From contig NZ_CP149787.1 of assembly GCF_037914945.1 (NCBI RefSeq), forward strand, positions 2,108,001-2,172,000: 64,000 nucleotides of DNA, given 5' to 3'. Positions 57,165 to 64,000 of the stretch are shown here, piece by piece (position 1 is the stretch's first letter; the number at the start of each line of letters is the position of its first letter). The notes beneath the pieces are model-generated. The model worked only from the letters and a program-made list of their open reading frames with translations, was not told the DNA's origin and did no database searches. The DNA comes from Haloterrigena sp. KLK7 (GTDB lineage: Archaea; Halobacteriota; Halobacteria; Halobacteriales; Natrialbaceae). The translations under genes were made by a program, and so were the position numbers.

Positions 57165-57218
57165 GAGACGGGACTGCAGATTCTACGGAACTTCGTCGAG
57201 ATCTGTGCCGAGGAGTAG
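57165..57218 (+). repeat. Second copy of the last 54 nt of hisH
   Basis: It encodes ETGLQILRNFVEICAEE and stop; the real gene end (56955-57008) encodes ETGLRILRNFVEICSRE and stop. Differences are three amino-acid replacements, three synonymous changes and a stop change from TAA to TAG. There is no upstream gene body. Confidence 0.9.
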
Positions 57219-57248
57219 TTCGGGACGACCGTCCGGTTCGATCGTTTG

Positions 57249-57278
57249 TCGGCGTCTGAAGGGTCGGCGTCTGAAGGA
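57249..57278 (+). repeat. 15-bp tandem repeat, two units
   Basis: TCGGCGTCTGAAGG occurs twice, at 57249 and 57264, about 50 nt before the first origin repeat. Its role is unknown. Confidence 0.7.
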
Positions 57279-57329
57279 TTCGTATCGATAGCTGTCGCCA
57301 GTGGATCGGGACCGGATCGATGATCGGGT

Positions 57330-57362
57330 CTTCAGAGACACACCCCTCGTTGCCGCTGTATA
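57330..57362 (-). repeat. Inverted ORB-like origin repeat
   Basis: On the minus strand it reads TATACAGCGGCAACGAGGGG followed by TGTGTCTC, the same as the repeats at 57751-58256 but in opposite orientation. It bounds the origin on the hisH side. Confidence 0.85.
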
Positions 57363-57446
57363 GATTCGGGAGAGTGGTCATCTCTCGAGAGATCACCGAA
57401 CCCGGCTGCTATCGACTGCTGAACGGCTTCTGATCGATGATCCGTG

Positions 57447-57536
57447 GCTAACACCAATCACTGTTATTAAGTACTAGTTCTGTGTCAACGTCCATTGAGT
57501 GTATTGGACGAGGATACGTCCAATCGGTATTGGACG
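57447..57536. other. AT-rich putative duplex-unwinding element with ATTGGACG motifs
   Basis: The only AT-rich stretch in the origin region (around TTATTAAGTACTAG) lies between the inverted and direct ORB repeats. It carries ATTGGACG at 57503-57510, its complement CGTCCAAT at 57517-57524 and ATTGGACG again at 57529-57536, with a near match at 57489-57496. This is the likely site of strand opening. Confidence 0.65.
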
Positions 57537-57750
57537 TGGACTCGTCGCTCGAGACGAACTCATCCCGCTGTTCTCGATCAGTGTACCGTTACCGAACGGT
57601 GGCCGCAATCGCCGAATCCCTCACTGATTCTGGCTGACTCTGTCGGCATTCCGCTCGAGAACGTCGTTCCGCGTCACCGACCGCACCGCGGGCCGCCCCA
57701 TCCTCCCTCGCCCCACCTCCGCTTCGAGTCGACACCCACCGTCAACTCGT

Positions 57751-58256
57751 TACAGCGGCACCGCGGGGTGTGTGTCTCCACATACAGCGGCACCCCGGTG
57801 TGGAAACCGACCGGCTCAGTTTCGATAGAAACTCTTTTTATCCGATACAGCGGAACTACGGTAACCGTTCCGTTCACCGGGCCTGACTCGCTTCCGCCAG
57901 TGACGGTCGTTCGACCCCGCGTATCCCGATCGGTGGCCGGTTGTTGATCGCCGCGTGTGACCTCCCGCCATACAGCGGCACTCCGGGGTCCCCCGACGAG
58001 CGACGCGGTGAATCGGCGTCGCTATACAGCGGAACCGAGGGGTGTGGTCCCGGCTATACAGCGGCACTCCGGGGTTTCCCGTGCTCTCGCGTCTCCCCAC
58101 TGAGTCCCGATGATCGGTACAGGACGTTCGAGACGGCCATACAGCGGAACTGAGGGATGGGTTTTCGCCTATACAGCGGCACCGTGGGGTGTGTTTCTCC
58201 CTCGATGAGTACCTCTCGAGACGAAACCGAGCGTATACAGCGGCACTCAGGTTCCG
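57751..58256 (+). repeat. Replication origin: nine direct ORB-like repeats
   Basis: Nine copies of a repeat with core TATACAGCGGCACTCCGGGG and, in most, a following TGT. They begin at 57751, 57781, 57844, 57969, 58023, 58055, 58138, 58170 and 58234. The core CAGCGG(A/C)AC is invariant; the GGGGT part is weak at 57844 and 58234. Such origin recognition boxes bind the Orc1/Cdc6 encoded directly downstream. With the inverted copy at 57330-57362 they frame the AT-rich element. No gene is present in 57219-58296. Confidence 0.88.
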
Positions 58257-58260
58257 TACG

Positions 58261-58266
58261 TTTAAG
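58261..58266 (+). promoter_or_regulatory. Promoter element of orc1/cdc6
   Basis: TTTAAG about 33 nt before the ATG at 58297 and only 4 nt after the last origin repeat (58234-58256). A protein bound to that repeat would block this promoter. Confidence 0.5.
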
Positions 58267-58296
58267 GTATCGTAGCGCGCTCTCTCGAGTAACTGA

Positions 58297-59496
58297 ATGT
58301 CGGATTCGATGGACTACTTCGGCAGCGAGAACGAGATCTTCCGGAACAAGGAGCTCCTGCAGGTCTCGCACCTCCCCGACGGGGATCGGATCATCGGCCG
58401 CGAGGACGAGCTGACGAACCTCGCGAACGCGATCAAACCCGCCACGCGGGGGAACACGCCGAACAACGTGCTCGTCTACGGGAAGACGGGAACCGGGAAG
58501 TCCCTCTGTTCGAAGTTCATCACGAACCAGGCCATCGAACGCGCGGAGGGCAACGACGTCTCGATCGGCGTCGCGTACGTCGACTGCCTGCAGGAGTCGA
58601 CGGAGACCCAGGCCGTCCAGTCGGCCGGCCACCAGCTCAACGACCAGTCCGCGACGAACGTCTCGATCCCCCACTCGGGGCTGAGCACGGCCGAGTACTA
58701 CCGGCGCCTGTGGCACATCGTCGACACCCGCTACGACGTCGCCCTGATCATCCTGGACGAGGTCGACAAGATCGAGGACGACGACATCCTGATGCAGCTC
58801 TCGCGAGCCGTCGAATCCGGCAAACTCACCGAGAGCACGGTCGGCGTCATCGGTATCTCGAACAAGGTCCGCTACAAGGACTCGCTCGACGAACGGATCA
58901 AGTCCAGCCTCTGCGAGCGCGAGTACGTCTTCTCGCCGTACGACGCCACCCAGATCCGTGAGATCCTCCGCTCCCGATCGGACGCGTTCCACGAGGGCGT
59001 CCTCGAGGACGGCGTCATCCCCCGCGTGGCCGCGCTGGCGGCCCGGGAACACGGGGACGCGCGGAAGGCGATCGACATCCTCCGATTCGCCGGCGAGATC
59101 GCCGAGGAGAACGCCCTCGAGCGCGTCACGGAGTCCTGCGTCGATCAGGCCCACGAGCGCGAGGAGACCAGCCGGCTGGCCGAACTCATCTCCAAGAGCC
59201 CCAGTCACGCGAAACTCGTCCTCGAGGCGATGGCGCTGTTGACCCAGCAGAAGGAGGGCGACGACGCGCCCGTGACGACCAACGAGGTCTACGACCTCTA
59301 CAAGCGGCTCTGTGACCGCGACGGCTCCGAGCACCTGAAACTGCGCCGGATCCGGGACATCCTCTCGGAACTCGAGTTCCTCTCGATCATCGATCAGGAG
59401 CGCAAGTGGGCCGGGAAGGGGAAGGGCAACTACATGGAAAACCGGCTGATCGACGATCCCGAGGTCATCATCGCCGCCTGCAACGAGTCCGAGTAG
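58297..59496 (+). CDS. orc1: Orc1/Cdc6 replication initiator
   Basis: A 399-residue AAA+ initiator that binds origin repeats and helps load the MCM helicase. Walker A is VYGKTGTGKSLCSKF near residue 66, Walker B is LIILDEVDKIED, and sensor 1 lies in GVIGISNKVRYKD. Sensor 2 is REHGDARKAIDILRFAGE, and a C-terminal winged-helix domain starts near residue 300 (SPSHAKLVLEAMALL). The neighbouring repeats show that it serves its own origin. It lacks the long N-terminal extension of eukaryotic Orc1, as usual in archaea. Confidence 0.96.
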   Translation: MSDSMDYFGSENEIFRNKELLQVSHLPDGDRIIGREDELTNLANAIKPATRGNTPNNVLVYGKTGTGKSLCSKFITNQAIERAEGNDVSIGVAYVDCLQESTETQAVQSAGHQLNDQSATNVSIPHSGLSTAEYYRRLWHIVDTRYDVALIILDEVDKIEDDDILMQLSRAVESGKLTESTVGVIGISNKVRYKDSLDERIKSSLCEREYVFSPYDATQIREILRSRSDAFHEGVLEDGVIPRVAALAAREHGDARKAIDILRFAGEIAEENALERVTESCVDQAHEREETSRLAELISKSPSHAKLVLEAMALLTQQKEGDDAPVTTNEVYDLYKRLCDRDGSEHLKLRRIRDILSELEFLSIIDQERKWAGKGKGNYMENRLIDDPEVIIAACNESE

Positions 59497-59624
59497 CGAT
59501 ACGTCAGCGACTCGGGTATGATGGATACTCGCGCCTCTCGTTCTCCGGTATCCGCTTGGTGACTTCGGAGTCGATCGGCCTCGAGCGTTCTGCTATCGTG
59601 GCAACGGTGAGTGCCACACCCTCC

Positions 59625-59870
59625 CCAGCCGATTCGTTCGCTCCCTTCGTCTGCTCACGGCGTGGAGCGCCGTTCGCACGGTATGCGGGACCTTCGGTCC
59701 CGCACTGTTCGCACGGTTCGCGGGACCTCCGGTCCCGCGCCAGTCGCTCACTCATCCACAGTCAGAGCAAGCTCTGACAAGCCTTCGCTCGTGAAACTCG
59801 CGAAGACCTCGCACGAGTTCGAACTGCGCCTCACGGTCCGTTCGGCGCAGTTCAGCGCGCGCCATTGCAA
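59625..59870. repeat. Cluster of five inverted repeats after orc1/cdc6
   Basis: The 450-nt gap between orc1 and the SWIM gene holds no gene I can support but is dense in hairpins. These are GGCGTGGAGCGCC at 59659, GCGGGACCTTCGGTCCCGC at 59685-59703, GCGGGACCTCCGGTCCCGC at 59720-59738, the perfect GTCAGAGCAAGCTCTGAC at 59761-59778, and AACTGCGCC/GGCGCAGTT at 59822-59852. They may be REP-like intergenic repeats. Confidence 0.75.
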
Positions 59871-59944
59871 GACGGGTACCGATCGACGTGATATGGTGAG
59901 CATTGTACTGACACCGACGAGAGAAAACTAGTCAGACGCGTCTC

Positions 59945-60301
59945 TCAGAGCAGTTCCCGAACCTCCGAGTACCACATGTCGTGGTAGTCGACGTGGCCGA
60001 CCCGGCGCGCGATGGCGACGGCCAGCGCGTGCCAGCACTGCTCGGTCGGGTCGTCGGCGTCGAGGTTATACTCGCTGTCCTTGCAGGTACAGCCGCCGTC
60101 CTCGACGATGTACTCGTCCTCGTAGCCGACGACGATCGTGAAATCGCGGTAGGCCTTCACCCGGTTCTCGCCGACCGCCTCGATCGCGCGGACCCCGCGG
60201 TCGCCGTGGACCCGGGAGATTCGCTCGACGATCTCGGGCGTGAGCTCGCCGGTCTCCTCGAGGTCCGCCTGCCATCGCTCGACTGGGTTGGCCTCCGGCA
60301 C
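59945..60301 (-). CDS. SWIM zinc-finger protein
   Basis: A 118-residue protein with a SWIM motif near the C-terminal third: GGCTCKDSEYNLDADDPTEQ followed by CWHALAVAIARRVGH (CxC...CxH). SWIM fingers bind DNA or proteins. The N-terminal half is PEANPVERWQADLEETGEL. The start is a GTG at 60301, about 25 nt after a TTTTACA element, which fits a leaderless transcript; the longer frame upstream is Arg-rich and not used. Confidence 0.8.
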   Translation of the reverse strand: MPEANPVERWQADLEETGELTPEIVERISRVHGDRGVRAIEAVGENRVKAYRDFTIVVGYEDEYIVEDGGCTCKDSEYNLDADDPTEQCWHALAVAIARRVGHVDYHDMWYSEVRELL

Positions 60302-60560
60302 GACCGCAACTGTGCACCCAACTGTAAAATCGGTTTGGTTGTTGTGCCGCGACGACCGGTCGGGCGGTGTGAACGGGGTTCGGGCAGGCGGTGTGATTCG
60401 AGGGATAGTTCGCACCGGGTCGGCCCCGCTTCGACCGGCGGTCGACCGTTCGCGAGACCGCCTGATGAGCGGCCGCTGGGAACGATAATCGGCCCTCGAG
60501 TACCCGTAATCCTCGAGTAACCGCAATCCAGAAATAGAGCGCGCGATTCCAGTAGAGGTA

Positions 60561-61736
60561 ATGGATCAGGGGGACCAGAAGACGGCTACCGTCGGGGGGA
60601 GACCCCTGATCGCATCGCTCGGCGCCCTATATATCGTCCTCGCGATCGGGTGGTCGATCGGTCAACTGAACCTCGGCAAACCGGCGTCGAACGTCATGCT
60701 CGTCGCGGCCTTCATCGGGATTCCGGGGCTGGTACTCCTTTACGGCGGGTATCGGTTACCGCGAACCGACATCCGCCCGCGGTTCTATCCCGTGGTCGCA
60801 CGCTGGTGTTTCGGTGGGCTCCTCTTGCTGCTCAGCATGCTCGCACTCTACCAACTCGAGCCCGCCAAGGGCGTCAACGATCCGTCACAGGCCGCGCTCG
60901 TCCTCTCCGCGTTCGGAATCGCCGCGGGATTCGGCGTCGGCGTCTACGACGCGCTGGCGAAGACGCAAGCGCTCGAAGTGAAGCGGCGCAATCGGGAGCT
61001 ACAGGAGGTAAAGCGGCGCCTCGAGGAGACCAACAGCGAACTCGAGGCGTCGAACGAGCGCTTAGAGCAGTTCGCCTACGCCGCCAGCCACGACCTGCAA
61101 GAGCCGCTGCGGATGATCACGAGCTACCTCACGCTCGTCGAAGATCGGTACGGTGACGAACTCGATCAGGACGGTCGGGAGTTCATCGCGTACGCCGTCG
61201 ACGGCGCCGAGCGCATGCGCGAGATGATCGAGGGGCTGCTCGAGTACTCCCGCGTCGAGACGCAGGGCGATCCGTTCGAACCCGTCGATCTCGAGTCGGT
61301 GTTCGCGGACGTTCGCCGGGACCTCGAACTCCGACTCGAGGAGCACGACGCCACCGTGGAAATCGGGACGCTACCTCGTGTCGAGGGCGACGGCCGCCAG
61401 TTACGCCAGCTGTTCCAGAACCTGCTCTCGAACGCGGTCGAGTACAGCGGCGACGAACCGCCTCGGATCAGGGTCACTGCCGAGCAGAACGGCACCCGCT
61501 GGACGGTGTCGGTCTCTGACAACGGAATCGGCATCGACCCGGACGATCAGGAGCGCATCTTCCGCGTGTTTCAGCGGCTCCACGGCCGCGAGGAGCACGA
61601 CGGCACCGGGCTCGGACTCGCGCTCTGCCGGCGGATCGTCGAGCGCCACGACGGCGAGATCTGGGTCGACTCCGAGCCCGGCGAGGGGTCGACGTTCTCG
61701 GTGACGCTGCCGGCGGTCCCCGACCGCGGCGAGTGA
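60561..61736 (+). CDS. Sensor histidine kinase
   Basis: A 391-residue membrane kinase. Residues 15-135 contain four hydrophobic segments and no long external loop. A coiled-coil linker (LEVKRRNRELQEVKRRLEE, then NSELEASNERLEQ) precedes the H-box FAYAASHDLQEPLRM. The ATPase domain has the N-box LFQNLLSNAVEY, G1 SDNGIGID, the F-box IFRVFQRLHG and G2 GTGLGLALCRRIVERH. It would phosphorylate a response regulator, but none is encoded nearby, so it is an orphan. The signal is unknown. Confidence 0.92.
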   Translation: MDQGDQKTATVGGRPLIASLGALYIVLAIGWSIGQLNLGKPASNVMLVAAFIGIPGLVLLYGGYRLPRTDIRPRFYPVVARWCFGGLLLLLSMLALYQLEPAKGVNDPSQAALVLSAFGIAAGFGVGVYDALAKTQALEVKRRNRELQEVKRRLEETNSELEASNERLEQFAYAASHDLQEPLRMITSYLTLVEDRYGDELDQDGREFIAYAVDGAERMREMIEGLLEYSRVETQGDPFEPVDLESVFADVRRDLELRLEEHDATVEIGTLPRVEGDGRQLRQLFQNLLSNAVEYSGDEPPRIRVTAEQNGTRWTVSVSDNGIGIDPDDQERIFRVFQRLHGREEHDGTGLGLALCRRIVERHDGEIWVDSEPGEGSTFSVTLPAVPDRGE

Positions 61737-61809
61737 GATCACGTCGTCCGCTGTCGATCGCGACCCGTTCTCTCGGCTCGAGGCGACGCCAACGGTTCGC
61801 AGAGCCGAC

Positions 61810-62685
61810 TCAGGACGACGTGCTCGAGTCGGCCGGCGATTCGAGGGGCGACTCGGCCGCGGCGTCGACGGCGGTGTCGACGTCGACGGTATCGACGTCG
61901 ACGGTCGCAGCGGCATCGGTCCCGGAACCGGCTCCGATGTCGGCACCGCGACCGACGTCCCGCTGCTCGCGCACGAACGCGGTGAAGTTATCGAACAGGC
62001 GTTTGGCCTCGCAGGCGGCCTCGTATCGCTCGGCGTCGATCCCCGCGAGGACCGATTGGATCCGCGCCGGCTCGAGGTCGCCGTCCTTTCCGGCGGTCAC
62101 CCGCTCGGCCGTCGTCATGTCGTACTCGGGGTGGAACTGGACGCCGAAGACGCGGTCCCGCTGAAAGCCGTGGATGCCGTACTCGTTCCGGGCGAACACC
62201 GTCGCGCCCGGCGGCGCCGCGGCCACCCGGTCGGAGTGGGTGGTGAAGACGGTGAAGTCCTCGTCGACGCCAGTCAGCAGCCGGTTCGCTCCGTCGTGCT
62301 CGACGGATCGGTAGCCGATCTCGTACTCGCCCATGTCCTCGACGCGGCCGCCGAGCACGTCCGCGAGCAGTTGGTGGCCGTAACAGACGCCCAGAAACGG
62401 CAGCCCGGCCGCGACGGCCTCGCCGACCCACTCCTTCAGCGCGCCGATCCACGGCTCGTCCCAGTAGACCGAGGCGCTCGAGCCGGTGACGACGCAGGCG
62501 TCGAACGCGAACGTCTCGGGGAGTTCGCCCGACGGGCAGTGGAACTCGACCAGTTCCGCGTCGAGTTCCCGCTCGAAGTTCCGCCGCGTGCTCTCGCGTT
62601 TGTGCGCCGCGTTCAACAGGGCGATTCGGAGCCGGTCGTCGTCCGCGCCCTCGCCGGACCGGTCGTCGGCTGACGGGTCGGTCAC
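61810..62685 (-). CDS. Class I glutamine amidotransferase-like protein
   Basis: A 291-residue protein with a class I amidotransferase core. The nucleophile is in PFLGVCYGHQLLADVL and the His/Glu pair in VFGVQFHPEYD. TGSSASVYWDEPWIG is a GMP synthase-like subgroup feature. About 45 residues of acidic, disordered tail (DVDTVDVDTAVDAAAESPLE) follow. No synthase partner is fused or adjacent, so the acceptor is unknown. The start is taken as GTG 62685 (TDPSADDRSGEGADDDRLR), since no in-frame ATG lies near the domain; this start is uncertain. Confidence 0.8.
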   Translation of the reverse strand: MTDPSADDRSGEGADDDRLRIALLNAAHKRESTRRNFERELDAELVEFHCPSGELPETFAFDACVVTGSSASVYWDEPWIGALKEWVGEAVAAGLPFLGVCYGHQLLADVLGGRVEDMGEYEIGYRSVEHDGANRLLTGVDEDFTVFTTHSDRVAAAPPGATVFARNEYGIHGFQRDRVFGVQFHPEYDMTTAERVTAGKDGDLEPARIQSVLAGIDAERYEAACEAKRLFDNFTAFVREQRDVGRGADIGAGSGTDAAATVDVDTVDVDTAVDAAAESPLESPADSSTSS

Positions 62686-63034
62686 GAACCGATCCGCTCC
62701 GTTCGATTCGCGGCGGCCGAGGACGTGAGCGTTCGCGACTCGAGCTGTGGTACGGTATCCCGAGGCATCGATATGTGAACGGAAGGACCGTCGGGTACAA
62801 AATGCTTTGCACTGAGGAAGTAACTGAAAGGCCGATTTCAACGACGATCTCATGGGTATCCCGACTACCAGTGGACGATCGTCTCCCGAGACCGCTCGCT
62901 AGGAAAATACTACGGAGAACGGGATCGGCCGGTAAGCCGCGGTTACTCGCATCGAGCGCCGTTCGCGGACGAGAGGGAGCGACGCGGCCGCCACAGACCA
63001 CGGCGTTTTTCGCGGTCGCCCGTCGACAGGGGGT
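62686..63034. other. Divergent intergenic region, no gene seen
   Basis: About 350 nt between the amidotransferase-like gene and trm1. It should contain both promoters. I see no coding sequence or RNA gene. Confidence 0.35.
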
Positions 63035-64000
63035 ATGCGCGTCACCGAGGGCGGGATCGACCTCGAGGTCCCCGGCGAACAGACCGAGGGCGTCGAGGAG
63101 GCGGTGTTCTACAACCCCAGACAGGAGTTGAACCGAGATCTGACGATCGCGACGCTGCGGGCCTTCCGCGAGCGCGAGGAGCGCGCCGAGACGTATCTGG
63201 ACGCGATGACCGCCAGCGGCGTCCGCGGGATCCGCGCGGCCGCCGACGGCTGGGACGTCACCTGCTGCGATCTCGAGGAAGACGCAGTCGACCTCGCGCG
63301 GGAGAACCTCGAGCGAAACGACCTCGCGGACGAGGCGCGCGTCGAACACCGCAACGTCAACGCGCTCATGCACGACGAGATGTTCGACGTGATCGATCTC
63401 GATCCCTACGGGACGCCGATGCCCTTCGCCGACGCGGCCTTCGCCCGCTGTCGGGACCTCCTCTGCGTGACGGCGACCGACACCGCGCCGCTGTGTGGCG
63501 CCCACTTCAACAGCGGCGTCCGTTCCTACAGTGCGGTGCCACAGAACACCGACTACCACCCCGAGATGGGCGTCCGAATCCTCATCTCCGCGCTCGCCCG
63601 CAGCGGCGCCCGCTTCGACGTCGGCGTCGAACCGATCCTCACCCACGCGACCAGTCACTACGTCCGGACCTACCTCGAGCTCGACCGGAAGGCGAGCGCG
63701 GCCGACGCCGCACTCGAGCACCTCGGCCACCTCTCCCACTGCGAGGACTGTCTCTACCGCGAGGCCGAGCACGGGCTGGTCGCCGACCCCCTCGAGAGCT
63801 GTCCCCACTGCGGTGGCGACCGACTGCTCACCGCCGGCCCGATCTGGCTCGGCCCGGTTCAGGACACCGCGTTCGTCGCCGAGGTCCGCGCGGCGATCCC
63901 CGACGCCTTTGGCACCGCAGAGAAGGGCCGAGAACTCTGCGAAACGCTCGAGGCCGAACTCGACGAACCCACCCACTACGATCAGCACAAGCTCTGCAAG
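63035..64000 (+). CDS. trm1: tRNA (guanine26-N2)-dimethyltransferase Trm1 (3' truncated by the window)
   Basis: The frame is open from ATG 63035 to the end of the window (322 codons visible). Trm1 dimethylates G26 of tRNA using S-adenosylmethionine. Seen are [20 protein letters not shown] at the N-terminus, the SAM-binding [18 protein letters not shown] and the catalytic [14 protein letters not shown] zinc site is formed by [12 protein letters not shown]...CPHCGG in the C-terminal domain. The archaeal enzyme is about 370-380 residues, so only the last part is missing. The start begins [19 protein letters not shown], which fits the family. Confidence 0.95.
   Translation, partial: MRVTEGGIDLEVPGEQTEGVEEAVFYNPRQELNRDLTIATLRAFREREERAETYLDAMTASGVRGIRAAADGWDVTCCDLEEDAVDLARENLERNDLADEARVEHRNVNALMHDEMFDVIDLDPYGTPMPFADAAFARCRDLLCVTATDTAPLCGAHFNSGVRSYSAVPQNTDYHPEMGVRILISALARSGARFDVGVEPILTHATSHYVRTYLELDRKASAADAALEHLGHLSHCEDCLYREAEHGLVADPLESCPHCGGDRLLTAGPIWLGPVQDTAFVAEVRAAIPDAFGTAEKGRELCETLEAELDEPTHYDQHKLCK

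Noticed and set aside
57495-57947. 150-residue frame in the origin region
   Set aside because: It runs across the ATTGGACG motifs and origin repeats, and its composition is not that of a haloarchaeal protein.
57751-58256. CRISPR array
   Set aside because: The repeats are spaced unevenly, vary in sequence, have an inverted partner and lie beside orc1/cdc6; they fit origin repeats instead.
61988-63988. 666-residue minus-strand frame
   Set aside because: It crosses trm1 in antisense and the amidotransferase-like gene in another frame; both of those have clear family motifs.

Overview
This 64 kb window is chromosomal DNA of a haloarchaeon. The base composition is GC-rich, the predicted proteins are strongly acidic, and many genes have a TATA-like box about 25-28 nt before the start codon with no leader. 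Archaeal markers include glycerol-1-phosphate dehydrogenase, aRF1, Tsr3, L40e, Trm1 and Orc1/Cdc6 with its origin. Family Natrialbaceae or a close relative is my inference from gene content and intergenic style; I could not test it. I recognise no tRNA, rRNA, CRISPR array or transposase gene.

Layout. 1-9.7 kb: the 3' part of a helicase-nuclease, a split EamA transporter pair, a Nudix hydrolase, an acidic repeat lipoprotein with a decayed copy of itself upstream, a quinone reductase-like enzyme, a YihY membrane protein and proS. 10-20.6 kb: gltB behind a long AT-rich promoter region, a CMD-family protein, a DUF123 protein, a very unusual 736-residue Gln/Arg/Gly protein, a KaiC-like protein with a damaged P-loop, and an NAD-dependent epimerase. 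20.7-32.2 kb: egsA, an ABC exporter pair, an S9 peptidase, a glycosyltransferase, an isolated trpB, a YeiH-like transporter and an isolated nuoCD. 32.4-40.4 kb: small regulatory or hypothetical proteins, a secreted CARDB protein, aRF1, a MinD-like ATPase and a lipoprotein. 40.5-45.9 kb: a minus-strand run argS, udk, Nudix, thrC-like and an AstE-like gene. 46-55.4 kb: an MFS carrier, a SpoIIM fusion, a frameshifted rhodanese-MBL gene, a 57-residue zinc protein, an aldehyde dehydrogenase, tsr3, rpl40e, an MBL hydrolase, and an overlapping DUF5786/DUF99 pair. 55.6-59.5 kb: a uracil-DNA glycosylase, hisH, a replication origin and orc1/cdc6. 59.9-64 kb: a SWIM protein, a histidine kinase, a class I amidotransferase and the 5' part of trm1.

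The origin has one inverted and nine direct copies of an ORB-like repeat. They flank an AT-rich stretch that holds its own small palindromic motif. The last repeat touches the orc1 promoter, which suggests autoregulation.

Two observations stand out as possibly undescribed. First, two genes 3 kb apart and on opposite strands (an MBL hydrolase and hisH) are each followed by a non-coding element of 102 or 156 nt. Each element is followed by a second copy of exactly the last 54 nt of that gene, stop codon included. The two elements share ordered sequence blocks. Second, the 736-residue protein has no lysine and no cysteine, is built of RGQ/QQG low-complexity sequence, and carries three conserved short modules whose differences are mostly synonymous. 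This indicates a selected, disordered, RGG-like protein.
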